From Glutamicibacter creatinolyticus (GTDB lineage Bacteria; Actinomycetota; Actinomycetes; Actinomycetales; Micrococcaceae): DNA of 64,000 nt. Shown in pieces: positions 17,718 through 26,676 of the stretch. A program made the translations under genes and the position numbers. The number at the start of each line of letters is the position of its first letter. Position 1 is the first letter of the stretch. The stretch spans positions 2,480,001 through 2,544,000 of the forward strand of contig NZ_CP034412.1 in NCBI RefSeq assembly GCF_006094275.1. The letters are read 5' to 3'. The notes under the pieces are model-generated. The model was not told where the DNA came from. It was given only the letters and a program-made list of their open reading frames with translations, and did not search any database.

Positions 17718-19694
17718 ATGAGCGAAGCCAAGACCCTGGACAACCTCTCGAACGAGACCCGGTCCTTTGCCCCGAGTGTTGAGTTCGCCGCCAACGCCGT
17801 GGCCAACGCCGAACAGTACAAGAGCGCGGACGCGGACCGCCTGGGCTACTGGGCGGACCAGGCGCGCAAGGTGCTGACCTGGGACACCGACTTCACCGAG
17901 ACCCTGGACTGGTCCGAGGCGCCGGTGGCCAAGTGGTTCGTGGGCGGGAAGCTGAACGCCGCCTACAACGCGCTGGACCGGCACGTGGAGAACGGCCTGG
18001 GCGACCGGGTTGCCATCTACTTCGAGGGCGAGCCGGGTGACACCCGCGCCTACACCTATGCGCAGCTGACCGAGGAAGTGAAGAAGGCCGCCAACGCATT
18101 TGAATCCCTGGGCGTGGCCAAGGGCGACCGGGTGGCGGTCTACCTGCCGATGATCCCCGAAGCCGTGATCACCATGCTGGCCTGCGCCCGTATCGGCGCG
18201 ATCCATTCGGTGGTCTTCGGCGGCTTCTCCGCCGACGCGCTGCGCAGCCGCATCGATGATGCTGAGGCCAAGCTGGTGGTCACCGCCGACGGCACCTGGC
18301 GCCGCGGCAAGCCCAGCCCGCTGAAGCCGGCCGTGGACGAGGCCCTGGCCGCGCCGGGACACACCGTGCAGAACGTGCTGGTGGTCAAGCGCAACGGCGA
18401 GGACGTGGCCTTCGGCGAACTGGACAAGTGGTGGGATGACGTCGTGGGCGCCGCCAGCACCGAGCACACCGCCCAGGCGCACGACGCCGAGCACCCGCTG
18501 TTCGTGCTGTACACCTCCGGCACCACCGGCAAGCCCAAGGGCATTGTGCACACCACCGGCGGCTACCTGGTCCAGGGAGCGGTCACCCACCGTGACACCT
18601 TTGACCTGCACCCCGAATCGGACGTGTTCTGGTGCACCGCCGACATCGGCTGGGTGACCGGGCACAGCTACGTCACCTACGCCCCACTGGTCAACGGCGC
18701 CACCCAGGTGATGTACGAGGGCACCCCGGACACCCCGCACCAGGGCCGCTGGTGGGAACTGGTGGAAAAGTACGGGGTCACGATCCTGTACACCGCCCCC
18801 ACCGCGATCCGCACCTTCATGAAGTGGGGCCGGGAAATCCCGGACGGCTACGACCTGTCCTCGCTGCGCGTGCTCGGCTCGGTGGGCGAACCGATCAACC
18901 CCGAGGCCTGGATGTGGTACCGGGACGTGATCGGATCAAACAACGGCAAGAACGGGGAGAAGAAGGAACACCCCACCCCGATCGTGGACACCTGGTGGCA
19001 GACCGAGACCGGCGCGCACATGATCGCCCCGCTGCCCGGGGTGACCTCCACCAAGCCGGGTTCCGCCCAGGTGGCGGTGCCGGGCATCAGCGTGGACGTG
19101 GTCGATGAGGAAGGCAAGTCCGTCGGCAACGGGCAGGGCGGCTTCCTGGTCATTCGTGATCCGTGGCCGGCCATGCTGCGCGGCATCTGGGGCGACATGC
19201 AGCGCTACAAGGACACCTACTGGTCGCGCTTCCAGGACATGTACTTCGCCGGGGACGGGGCCAAGAAGGACGATGACGGGGATATTTGGCTGCTGGGCCG
19301 CGTGGATGACGTGATGAACGTGTCCGGCCACCGCCTGTCCACCACCGAAATCGAGTCCTCGCTGGTCGCCCACCCGCTGGTGGCCGAGGCTGCGGTGGTT
19401 GGCGCGAAGGATGACACCACCGGGGAGGCCGTGGTCGCGTTCGTGATCCTGCAGCGCGAACCGGAGGAGGGCCAGGACGTGGTGGCCACGCTGCGTGACC
19501 ACGTGGGCAAGGACATCGGCCCGATCGCCAAGCCGCGCCACGTGCTGGTGGTCCCGGAACTGCCCAAGACCCGTTCGGGCAAGATCATGCGCCGCCTGCT
19601 CAAGGATGTGGCCGAGGGCCGTGAGGTCGGAGACGCCACCACGCTCTCCGATGCGACGGTGATGACCCAGATCGCGCAGTCAATGCGCAAGTAG
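17718..19694 (+). CDS. acs: Acetyl-CoA synthetase (AMP-forming)
   Basis: Activates acetate to acetyl-CoA through acetyl-adenylate; 658 residues, normal for the family. Motifs: the P-loop [19 protein letters not shown], the adenylate motif TWWQTETGA, the hinge region in [18 protein letters not shown], and the C-terminal [11 protein letters not shown] whose lysine is the known acetylation site in this family. The ATG at 17718 has GGAAGGGAAG upstream; an in-frame codon at 17691 lacks one. A sirtuin encoded at 37.6 kb could be the matching deacetylase, but that is inference. Ends at a strong terminator. Confidence 0.97.
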   Translation: MSEAKTLDNLSNETRSFAPSVEFAANAVANAEQYKSADADRLGYWADQARKVLTWDTDFTETLDWSEAPVAKWFVGGKLNAAYNALDRHVENGLGDRVAIYFEGEPGDTRAYTYAQLTEEVKKAANAFESLGVAKGDRVAVYLPMIPEAVITMLACARIGAIHSVVFGGFSADALRSRIDDAEAKLVVTADGTWRRGKPSPLKPAVDEALAAPGHTVQNVLVVKRNGEDVAFGELDKWWDDVVGAASTEHTAQAHDAEHPLFVLYTSGTTGKPKGIVHTTGGYLVQGAVTHRDTFDLHPESDVFWCTADIGWVTGHSYVTYAPLVNGATQVMYEGTPDTPHQGRWWELVEKYGVTILYTAPTAIRTFMKWGREIPDGYDLSSLRVLGSVGEPINPEAWMWYRDVIGSNNGKNGEKKEHPTPIVDTWWQTETGAHMIAPLPGVTSTKPGSAQVAVPGISVDVVDEEGKSVGNGQGGFLVIRDPWPAMLRGIWGDMQRYKDTYWSRFQDMYFAGDGAKKDDDGDIWLLGRVDDVMNVSGHRLSTTEIESSLVAHPLVAEAAVVGAKDDTTGEAVVAFVILQREPEEGQDVVATLRDHVGKDIGPIAKPRHVLVVPELPKTRSGKIMRRLLKDVAEGREVGDATTLSDATVMTQIAQSMRK

Positions 19695-19730
19695 CAGCCG
19701 AGTCCGGCGCCGCCTGGCGCCGGTGACCTG

Positions 19731-19789
19731 CCCGGCCCGGAAAGCCAGGAGGAGACATCCTTCCGGCTTTCCGGGCCGGGCGCTTTTTA
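19731..19789 (+). terminator. Rho-independent terminator after acs
   Basis: A 17-base-pair stem (left arm 19731-19747, right arm 19766-19782) ends in GC and a run of five T. Confidence 0.85.
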
Positions 19790-19844
19790 ACGCCGGGTGA
19801 CCGCTCTTTGACGCCGCCGCAGGCTGGGCGGGACGCCGGTGCAG

Positions 19845-19850
19845 TAAATT
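19845..19850 (+). promoter_or_regulatory. Probable -10 hexamer of aroQ (leaderless)
   Basis: TAAATT is seven bases before the aroQ ATG; no ribosome binding site is seen between them. Confidence 0.45.
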
Positions 19851-19857
19851 TGGCTCC

Positions 19858-20310
19858 ATGAGCGCAACCGAGAAGAACACCATCCTGCTGGTCAACGGCC
19901 CGAACCTGAACCTGTTGGGCACCCGGGAGCCGGCCATCTACGGCCATGACACGCTGGCCGACGTCGAGGCCCTGGCCCGCGACACGGCCGCGGCCCACCA
20001 GCTGGAGGTCAAGGCCGTGCAATCCAACCATGAGGGCGTGCTGATCGATGCGATCCACGAGGCCCGGACGCAGGCAGCCGGGATCGTAATCAACCCGGGG
20101 GCCTTCACCCACACCTCGGTGGCCATCGCGGATGCGCTGGCGGGGGTGGATTTGCCGGTGATCGAGGTGCACATCTCCAACGTGCACCAGCGTGAAGCGT
20201 TCCGCCACCACTCCTATGTTTCCCCGGTGGCCAGCTCCATCATCATTGGTGCCGGGATCAACGGCTACCGGCTGGCCGTTGAGCAGCTCGCGCACCTGCT
20301 CGGCCGCTGA
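19858..20310 (+). CDS. aroQ: 3-dehydroquinate dehydratase, type II
   Basis: Third step of the shikimate pathway, 3-dehydroquinate to 3-dehydroshikimate. At 150 residues it is the usual size of the dodecameric type II enzyme. The active-site tyrosine loop is [13 protein letters not shown]; the catalytic region includes QSNHEG, the substrate-binding NPGAFTHTS, and [17 protein letters not shown] with its histidine and arginine. It stands apart from other aro genes here; aromatic supply connects to the pabB/pabC genes near 55-60 kb only at pathway level. Confidence 0.96.
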   Translation: MSATEKNTILLVNGPNLNLLGTREPAIYGHDTLADVEALARDTAAAHQLEVKAVQSNHEGVLIDAIHEARTQAAGIVINPGAFTHTSVAIADALAGVDLPVIEVHISNVHQREAFRHHSYVSPVASSIIIGAGINGYRLAVEQLAHLLGR

Positions 20311-20364
20311 CCCCGCGACGCTCCCACGGGGCCTGCACCGGATGGGGCACCGCGTGCGGCGGTG

Positions 20365-21555
20365 TTAGTCCTGCAGGCAGCCGCCGGTCTTAATCGACTT
20401 GGTGCGGCCGGCCGCTTTGGCCATGGCCTCTTCGAGCTCGTCCAGGCTCTGGGCGAAACCGACCTCCTCGTCGCTGCGCGACTTGGCGAACACCATGCCC
20501 ACGGCCTGCCCGTCCTCGTTGACCAGCGGCCCGCCCGAGTTGCCCTGGGACACTTCGGCGGTGAGCTGGTAGACGGACAGCGGCCCGGTCTTCTGCTCGT
20601 AGATGTCGGCAATGGTCACGGTCGCCTCGGAGGCGACCACCGCGCCACGGATCTGCAGCGGACCGCCGGCCGGGTGGCCAATGAAGGCCGCCTCGTCCCC
20701 GCGCACCAGATCCTGGCCGGCCATCGGCAGCGTCTCGGCCTGCAGTCCGGGAACGTTGAGCACCGCGATGTCCGCGGCCGGGTCAAAGTACACCACCTTG
20801 GCGCGCAGCAGCTCCTGGTCCGGCACCTCGACGGTCGCGGCGCTGACCCCGGCCACCACGTGGGCGTTGGTCATCACCATTTCCGGGGCCACCACGAAGC
20901 CGGAACCGGTCAGGTTCACGCCGCATTGGGCGGCGGTGCCGGAGATCTTCGCCACCGAATCCTCGACATCCAGCTGTGCCTGGCTGGGGGCCCAACCGGT
21001 TTCCTCCACCGGCTCCACGACCGGGGCGAAGGGTTCCATGATGGCTGGAAGGGTTTGGGCCATGACCGCTGAACGTGCCGAGGAGATGGCCGAGGTGACG
21101 AACTGCGGGGTGGCGTTGCGGATCGTGGCGATCATCGAGGACTGGGCGATCTCGGTGGACAGGCGCGGGATACCCATTGAGGAGGTGGAAAAGGCCAGCG
21201 CGCCGATGACGGTCGCGGTGATCAGCACCGACAATGCGCCGCCCATGAGGCGGTCAAAGACCCGCACCACATCAAAGTTCAGCCGCCGCCGGATGCCGGT
21301 GGCAATCACCCGACCCAGTGCCTGGCCCAGCAGGATCAGCACCGCGGCCGCGCCAACCATCAGGCCGACCCGGCCCCACGGGTTGGACACCCAGGTGGAC
21401 ACCAGCGGGATGGCGAAGAACGCGGCAATACCGCCGGCCACCAGCCCCAGCATGTCCCCGACGGTGAGCATGAAGCCGCGCCGAACCCCGGCAATGAAAA
21501 AAGAAAGGAGAACGATGCAGATGGCAATGTCCAGCCAGTTGAAAGCTGCGAGCAA
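20365..21555 (-). CDS. marP: MarP-family membrane serine protease
   Basis: A 396-residue membrane protein. The N-terminal 160 residues have a CvpA-like four-helix membrane region (IAICIVLLSFFIAGVRRG onwards). The periplasmic trypsin-like domain has the triad His in MVMTNAHVVAG, Asp in AADIAVLNV and Ser in QGNSGGPLV. A disulfide pair (Cys in AAQCGVN and in GGCLQD) is possible. In M. tuberculosis, MarP (Rv3671c) is needed for acid resistance. The start is TTG at 21555, supported by GGAGT six bases upstream and by the membrane helix starting at once. Divergent from crp across about 200 bases. Confidence 0.93.
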   Translation of the reverse strand: MLAAFNWLDIAICIVLLSFFIAGVRRGFMLTVGDMLGLVAGGIAAFFAIPLVSTWVSNPWGRVGLMVGAAAVLILLGQALGRVIATGIRRRLNFDVVRVFDRLMGGALSVLITATVIGALAFSTSSMGIPRLSTEIAQSSMIATIRNATPQFVTSAISSARSAVMAQTLPAIMEPFAPVVEPVEETGWAPSQAQLDVEDSVAKISGTAAQCGVNLTGSGFVVAPEMVMTNAHVVAGVSAATVEVPDQELLRAKVVYFDPAADIAVLNVPGLQAETLPMAGQDLVRGDEAAFIGHPAGGPLQIRGAVVASEATVTIADIYEQKTGPLSVYQLTAEVSQGNSGGPLVNEDGQAVGMVFAKSRSDEEVGFAQSLDELEEAMAKAAGRTKSIKTGGCLQD

Positions 21556-21688
21556 CGAGACTCCACTTCGTTCTAATGATCCTTCGGCCTTTCCAAGGTA
21601 CCCTTTTTACCTGATGGATTTCTGCGAGTTCTTTTGCTCCCTCAGCCGTATTCGGCGTGATTAATAGCATTTTCTCGGCAAAACCACG

Positions 21689-21704
21689 TGTGGAAACTGT
21701 CACA
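21689..21704. promoter_or_regulatory. Crp/GlxR-type operator in the marP-crp intergenic region
   Basis: TGTGG-AAACTG-TCACA matches the consensus TGTGA-N6-TCACA at nine of ten positions. It lies 58 bases upstream of the crp ATG and about 130 from marP, suggesting crp autoregulation. Confidence 0.65.
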
Positions 21705-21761
21705 TTGTTACCGGATGCGGCACAATGAAATTAGCGCTCACTACTGTTGACAGGAGATTTA

Positions 21762-22439
21762 ATGGATATCGAGGTTTTGCGCCGCGCGCCGCTATTCGCA
21801 TCTTTGGGTGATGACGTCTTCACCACCCTGACCGAAGAGCTGACCGAAGTTGATCTCTCTCGCGGTGCATCAGTGTTCCGTGAGGGCGACCAGGGCGACC
21901 AGCTGTACTTCATCGTTTCCGGCAAGATCAAGCTGGGGCGCACCTCGGCTGACGGCCGCGAGAACCTGATTGCAGTGCTCGGCCCGGGTGAACTCTTCGG
22001 CGAAATGGCCCTATTCGACCCCCACCCGCGCAACGCCACCGCCACCGCAGTCTCCGAGACCCGCCTGGCTGGTCTGCGCCACGAGAACCTGCGCAAGGCG
22101 ATCCTGAACTCCCCCGAGGTTTCCATCCAGCTGCTCCAGGCCCTGGCTGCCCGCCTGCGCCGCACCAACGAGTCGCTGGCGGACCTGGTCTTCTCGGACG
22201 TTCCGGGTCGTGTCGCCAAGGCCCTGCTGGACCTGGCTGACCGTTTCGGCCGCCCGGCCACCGACGGCATCCTGGTCGCCCACGAGTTGACCCAGGAAGA
22301 GCTGGCCCAGCTGGTTGGCGCTTCGCGTGAGACCGTGAACAAGGCCCTGGCCGAGTTCGTGCAGCGTGGCTGGCTGCGCCTGGAAGCACGCGCCGTCGTG
22401 ATTCTGGACATCCAGCGCCTGCGCCAGCGTTCGCGCTAA
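21762..22439 (+). CDS. crp: Crp/Fnr family cAMP-dependent transcriptional regulator
   Basis: A global regulator of the actinobacterial Crp/GlxR group, 225 residues. The N-terminal cyclic-nucleotide-binding domain includes the phosphate-binding cassette GELFGEMALFDPHPRNAT, where Arg and Thr contact cAMP in Crp. After the long helix, the C-terminal helix-turn-helix is LTQEELAQLVGASRETVNKAL, residues about 170-190. The ATG at 21762 has AGGAG seven bases before it; an upstream in-frame start at 21747 has none. The matching operator in its own promoter suggests feedback control. Confidence 0.95.
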   Translation: MDIEVLRRAPLFASLGDDVFTTLTEELTEVDLSRGASVFREGDQGDQLYFIVSGKIKLGRTSADGRENLIAVLGPGELFGEMALFDPHPRNATATAVSETRLAGLRHENLRKAILNSPEVSIQLLQALAARLRRTNESLADLVFSDVPGRVAKALLDLADRFGRPATDGILVAHELTQEELAQLVGASRETVNKALAEFVQRGWLRLEARAVVILDIQRLRQRSR

Positions 22440-22447
22440 AACTGCGA

Positions 22448-22502
22448 AGCCCCGGACGGCCGGCCTCCACGGTGTGTGAAGACCGGCAGTCCGGGGCTTT
22501 TT
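22448..22502 (+). terminator. Rho-independent terminator after crp
   Basis: AGCCCCGGAC pairs with GTCCGGGGCT, with further pairing of gccgg/ccggc inside, followed by a T-run. Convergent Nudix gene transcription ends nearby. Confidence 0.85.
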
Positions 22503-22536
22503 GCTGTCCGAAATTAGTCGGGGCAGGATCCAGCGC

Positions 22537-23433
22537 CTAGCGCCAGTCGTCCAGGTCCCCGTCATCGCTGGTGACCACTTCCAGCAGGTAGCGTTCCTCA
22601 CGCTCCAGCAGATTCGGGTGCTGGGCCTGCAGGGAACGCAGCCTTGCCAGGTAGGCGATCGCCCCGTTCGATTCGGCCAGCTGCTCCATGATCATTTCCA
22701 CGGCCGGGTAGGTGATCTGGCTGAACGGCAGCTCGCGGGTGTCGGGCTGGTCCACCAGGTCCCCCAACCAGCTGCCGTGGCGCTGGGCGATGACCTCCCG
22801 CGCATTGCACCATTGGGCCCACCGGCCCTTGGCCCGCAGCAGGCTGGTGCTCTGGCCCTGGGGCACGGCGGCACTGAAGTACCAGGTGTCAAAGCGGCGC
22901 AGCGCAAAGTTCGGGCTGACCCAGTGCGCGACCGGACGCAGCAGGTCGGTGCGCACCCCCAGGCCGCGACGGGCCAGGAAGCTGCTGAACTGCAGGTCCT
23001 GTCCGGCAATGGCCTCGCGCGCCGCCATCCATTCCTCGGGTTCGCCGGCCTCGGCCACCGTTTGTTCATCGGCGCCAGCCAGCAGGATCCCGGTTTCCTC
23101 AAAAAGTTCACGAATCGCGCACACCACGTGCGAGCGGACCAGCCGCTGGTCCAGGACCCCCATCTTCGCCGACCAGGCACCCAGCGAGGGGCCAAACCAT
23201 TGCAGCTCGCTGAAGTCATCGGCTTCAACACTGCCACCGGGGAACGCGACGGTTCCCAGGGGCGACTCCCCCGCACGGTAGCTGAGGTAGGTTTGCAGCC
23301 CGTCGTTGTCGTCGCGGACCAGGCACACCGAGGAGGCGCGCCTGGCCTTGCGCGGGGTGCGGGAGCCGAAGGTCACCCAGTTCTCGGCCGCCGAGACCTG
23401 GGATGGCGGCAACGGGAAAACGCGTCGTTGCAC
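22537..23433 (-). CDS. Nudix hydrolase, NUDT19-like with split Nudix box
   Basis: About 298 residues from the best start. The Nudix box is split: GTVAFPGGSVEADDF is separated from the catalytic helix RELFEETGIL by an insert of about 30 residues. This is the hallmark of NUDT19/RP2-like acyl-CoA diphosphatases. The start is uncertain: the open frame runs to 23619 but overlaps ridA; the first in-frame GTG after the ridA stop is at 23433, without a clear ribosome binding site. It may be translated with ridA. Synteny matches the hydrolase between crp and ridA in mycobacteria only loosely. Confidence 0.78.
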   Translation of the reverse strand: MQRRVFPLPPSQVSAAENWVTFGSRTPRKARRASSVCLVRDDNDGLQTYLSYRAGESPLGTVAFPGGSVEADDFSELQWFGPSLGAWSAKMGVLDQRLVRSHVVCAIRELFEETGILLAGADEQTVAEAGEPEEWMAAREAIAGQDLQFSSFLARRGLGVRTDLLRPVAHWVSPNFALRRFDTWYFSAAVPQGQSTSLLRAKGRWAQWCNAREVIAQRHGSWLGDLVDQPDTRELPFSQITYPAVEMIMEQLAESNGAIAYLARLRSLQAQHPNLLEREERYLLEVVTSDDGDLDDWR

Positions 23434-23494
23434 GCCGGTGCGCGGGACGGGAGGAATCTTTCCCCCGACCCGCGCACCACGTTCCGGAATCCGG

Positions 23495-23971
23495 CTACTC
23501 AAATTCGGCGATAACCTCGACCTCGACCGGGGCATCCAGTGGCAAGGCGGCGACGCCGACCGCCGAGCGGGCGTGCAGCCCGGCATCCCCGAAGACCTCA
23601 CCGAAGAATTCCGAGGCACCGTTGATGACGCCCGGCTGAGCGGTGAAGGCCGGGTCCGAGGACACGAAACCCACGACCTTCACGATGCGCTTGATGCGAT
23701 CCAGGTCACCAATTTCAGCTTTGATGGCCGCCAATGCGTTCAGCGCGCAGACCTGTGCCTGCTGGGCAGCGACCTCGGTGGAAACCTCGGCGCCGACCTT
23801 TCCAGCAACTGTGAGTTCTCCCTTAATTATCGGAAGCTGCCCTGAGGTGTAGACGTAGTTGCCGGAGGTCACAGCCGGCAGGTAAGCGGCTACCGGCTTG
23901 GCGACGGCGGGAAGCTCATGGCCCAGCTCGGCCAGCCGCGCTTCGACACGCGAAGAATTCGCTTCTTGCAT
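23495..23971 (-). CDS. RidA family protein
   Basis: A 158-residue member of the YjgF/RidA (Rid) family, enzymes that hydrolyse reactive enamine/imine intermediates. The family core is seen in GNYVYTSGQLPI, VCALNALAAIKAEIGDLDRI and the C-terminal HARSAVGVAALPLDAPVEVEVIA, whose arginine is a conserved binding residue. This is the Rv3678c-like subgroup, always next to DUF4177 and near crp. Upstream it is 21 bases from the DUF4177 gene. Confidence 0.9.
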   Translation of the reverse strand: MQEANSSRVEARLAELGHELPAVAKPVAAYLPAVTSGNYVYTSGQLPIIKGELTVAGKVGAEVSTEVAAQQAQVCALNALAAIKAEIGDLDRIKRIVKVVGFVSSDPAFTAQPGVINGASEFFGEVFGDAGLHARSAVGVAALPLDAPVEVEVIAEFE

Positions 23972-23992
23972 GGGGTTTTGCTCCTTTATCGT

Positions 23993-24148
23993 TTAGGCTT
24001 TCGGACGCTTCATGTAGGCGACCGGAGAGGTTCCGTTGGGGCCTGGCACAACGGCGACCAGCTCCCAGCCGTCATCTCCCCACTGGTCCAAGATCTGCTT
24101 GGTCGCGTGGATTACTAGTGGCAATGTTGCGTACTCCCATTTAGTCAT
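23993..24148 (-). CDS. DUF4177 small protein
   Basis: A 51-residue protein beginning MTKWEYATLPL, with the family core ILDQWGDDGWELVAVVPGPNG. DUF4177 proteins are small and of unknown function. The longer frame upstream to 24430 is antisense to the penicillin-binding protein gene and is not used. It heads the DUF4177-ridA pair, and is divergent from the penicillin-binding protein gene, with only 37 bases between start codons. Confidence 0.88.
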   Translation of the reverse strand: MTKWEYATLPLVIHATKQILDQWGDDGWELVAVVPGPNGTSPVAYMKRPKA

Positions 24149-24172
24149 ACTCGCTACGTTAGCGCGTCCTTG

Positions 24173-24178
24173 TAAACT
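24173..24178 (+). promoter_or_regulatory. Probable -10 hexamer (leaderless)
   Basis: TAAACT is seven bases before the ATG of the penicillin-binding protein gene and no Shine-Dalgarno sequence intervenes. Confidence 0.5.
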
Positions 24179-24185
24179 AGTACGC

Positions 24186-26567
24186 ATGGCAGCTAAGAAG
24201 TCCCCCTTTTTTGACACAGCTACCACTCTTGGCAAGATCGTTGCATTCCTTGGAATCAGTGCCTTGTGTGGTGTGCTCGCGGCCGGCATGTTGGTGCCCG
24301 CTGCGGCAATCGCGAAAACCGGTATGACCACCGGATCCAACATCGTTAACTCGCTTCCGGCGTCGTTTGAAAAGCTGCCGATTCCGCAGCCCTCCCAGAT
24401 GTTGGACCGCAATGGGAAGGTCATTGCCACCTTCTACGAGCAGAACCGTGACCCGGTGAAGCTTGAGGACATCTCCCCATACATGCGCAAGGCCATCGTC
24501 TCGGTTGAGGATGAGCGCTTCTACGAGCACAACGGTGTTGACCCCAAGGGCATGCTGCGCGCTGTTGTCTCGAACCTGACTTCTTCTTCGCGCCAGGGTG
24601 CCTCGACCCTGACCCAGCAGTACGTGAACAACCTGCTGGTGAACAACCAGTACCTGACCGGTGACAAAGACACCACCGTGTCGGGCCAGAAGGACTACGC
24701 GGACAAGATCCGCGAAGTCCGTTACTCGGTGGCAATCGAGAACGAGATGTCCAAGGACGAAATCCTCGAAGGCTACCTGAACCTGGTGCTCTTCTCCGGG
24801 CGTGAATACGGTGTGCAGGCTGCCGCACAGCGTTTCTTCTCAGTAGACGCCAAAGACCTGAACCTGCAGCAGTCCGCGATGCTCGCGGGTATGGTGCAGC
24901 TGCCTAACGTGTACAACCCGATTGACAATCCGGAACGGGCCAAGGACCGCCGCGACAAGGTCCTGGGCAACATGTACCGCACCGGGGCGATCACCAAGAA
25001 GGAATACGACAAGGCCGTGGCCTCCAAGCTGGAGACCAACCCGAGCCAATCACGTTCCGGCTGCATGGCCGCCGGCGACAACGCCTACTTCTGCGACTAC
25101 GCGACCCGTTTGATCACCCGCGATGAGGCCTTCGGCAAGACCAAGGAAGACCGCACCAATCTGCTGTACCGCGGTGGCCTGACCATCAAGACCACCCTTG
25201 ACTCCAGTCTGAACAAGAAGGCCGCGAAGGATACCCGCAAGGCCATCATCCCGGACATGAAGGGCAATGAAGACATTGGTGCCTCACTCGTCTCGGTAGA
25301 ACCGGGCAGTGGCAACATCGTCACCATGGCGCAGAACTCGACCTACGCTCCTGACAACGAAAAAGTGGAGAACAGCGTTCTCAACTACTCTGTGGAACGT
25401 TCCCTGGGCGGTGCTGGCGGTTTCCAGGGTGGCTCGACCATGAAGCCGTACACCACTCTGGCCTGGCTGCATGAGGGTCACCACATGTACGACAAGATCA
25501 ATGCGAAGCGGCAAACCTTCATGCCAGGCGACAAGTGGCAGGCTTCGTGTCTGCCCGGCGGAACCACTACCGTCGGTGAAAAGTGGACTCCTAAGAACGC
25601 CTCCTACGGCTTCTACAAGAACATGACCGTGGACTACGGACTGTATTGGTCGGTCAACGCAGCGACCGTTCAAGAGGCCCGGCAGGTTGATCTGTGCACC
25701 ATCACCGACTACACCACTAAACTGGGCGTGCTCAACCAGAACGGTGGAGAAAACGGTGCACCCGCGCCGATCAGCCCCAAGAATCCATCGTTTGTTATCG
25801 GCTCGGTTAGCATTACCCCGCTGTCCCAGGCTGCTGCTTTCGCCGCGTTTGCCAACAAGGGCGAATACTGTGAGCCACGTGCCCTGACCTCCGTGGTGGA
25901 CGGTGAAGGCAACAAGTACAACGTGCCGCAGCCGGACTGCAAGCAGGTCATTGACGAGCAGAACGTCGCCGATCTAAACGGGACTTTGCAGAAGATCGCA
26001 ACGAAGCGCGTGTCCAAGGGGCAGGTCTCCGGACCAATCGCGGGCAAGACCGGTACCAACAACTGGTCGACCTCCACCTGGTTCGTCGGCTACTCGACCG
26101 GCATCTCGACCGCTGCCTGGGTTGGTCGCGTGGACGCCCAGGCTGCTGAGAAGAAAAACACTCTGCAGAACAAGGTCGTGAACGGTCGCAGGTACGGCAG
26201 CATTGTGGACTCCTCAACGTTCGCTTCCCCGCTGTGGGTCGACTTCATGGAGGAAGCAGTCCACGAGTTCGACCAGGGCTCCTTCGGCTCGGCTCGTTCG
26301 GCTCCCAAGCCGAAGCCGCAGCCCAAGGAGGATTCGGATTCCAGCGATTCGAGCGACTCCAGCGATGCGAACGACTCGAGCGATTCGAGCGACTCGAACA
26401 AGTCGGATTCGGAAGATTCCAAGGATTCGAAGGACAAGAAGGAAAAGAGCGAGAACAAGTCCAAGGGCGAAAATAAGTCCAAGGACAAGGGCGAAGACAA
26501 GAAGGAAAAGAAGTCCAAGCCTGAACCGACAAAGTCGGGTTCGCCGAACGACTCCGACGAGGACTAA
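24186..26567 (+). CDS. ponA: Class A penicillin-binding protein (transglycosylase/transpeptidase)
   Basis: Bifunctional peptidoglycan synthase of 793 residues. A short cytoplasmic tail and membrane helix (about 16-42) precede the GT51 domain, with catalytic glutamate in SVEDERFYEHNG and the motif GASTLTQQYVNN. The transpeptidase domain has STMK (serine nucleophile in GGSTMKPY), SVN in LYWSVNAAT, and KTGT in AGKTGTNNW. The last 90 residues are a low-complexity tail, first Ser-Asp repeats, then Lys/Glu/Asp/Ser-rich; it has no known domain. ATG 24186 is chosen as the upstream frame lacks hydrophobic or conserved sequence. The ponA2-like position in the crp-ridA neighbourhood is conserved. Confidence 0.95.
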   Translation: MAAKKSPFFDTATTLGKIVAFLGISALCGVLAAGMLVPAAAIAKTGMTTGSNIVNSLPASFEKLPIPQPSQMLDRNGKVIATFYEQNRDPVKLEDISPYMRKAIVSVEDERFYEHNGVDPKGMLRAVVSNLTSSSRQGASTLTQQYVNNLLVNNQYLTGDKDTTVSGQKDYADKIREVRYSVAIENEMSKDEILEGYLNLVLFSGREYGVQAAAQRFFSVDAKDLNLQQSAMLAGMVQLPNVYNPIDNPERAKDRRDKVLGNMYRTGAITKKEYDKAVASKLETNPSQSRSGCMAAGDNAYFCDYATRLITRDEAFGKTKEDRTNLLYRGGLTIKTTLDSSLNKKAAKDTRKAIIPDMKGNEDIGASLVSVEPGSGNIVTMAQNSTYAPDNEKVENSVLNYSVERSLGGAGGFQGGSTMKPYTTLAWLHEGHHMYDKINAKRQTFMPGDKWQASCLPGGTTTVGEKWTPKNASYGFYKNMTVDYGLYWSVNAATVQEARQVDLCTITDYTTKLGVLNQNGGENGAPAPISPKNPSFVIGSVSITPLSQAAAFAAFANKGEYCEPRALTSVVDGEGNKYNVPQPDCKQVIDEQNVADLNGTLQKIATKRVSKGQVSGPIAGKTGTNNWSTSTWFVGYSTGISTAAWVGRVDAQAAEKKNTLQNKVVNGRRYGSIVDSSTFASPLWVDFMEEAVHEFDQGSFGSARSAPKPKPQPKEDSDSSDSSDSSDANDSSDSSDSNKSDSEDSKDSKDKKEKSENKSKGENKSKDKGEDKKEKKSKPEPTKSGSPNDSDED

Positions 26568-26571
26568 ACTG

Positions 26572-26608
26572 AAGGCCGTGGCCACCTTGGTGGCCGCGGC
26601 CTTCCTTT
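26572..26608 (+). terminator. Rho-independent terminator
   Basis: A 15-base-pair stem of AAGGCCGTGGCCACC with GGTGGCCGCGGCCTT on a 2-base inner loop, one mismatch, then CCTTT. Confidence 0.8.
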
Positions 26609-26676
26609 ATCCGCAACTACGATGGTTTCGCATTCCAACCAGCACTTTTCGTTGAAAGGACACTGACGGTCCACCT

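Noticed and set aside
26320-26560. Tandem repeat-like coding DNA as a possible CRISPR or surface adhesin.
   Set aside because: Units are imperfect 6-9 base in-frame codon repeats within a penicillin-binding protein, with no spacer structure and no wall-anchor motif.
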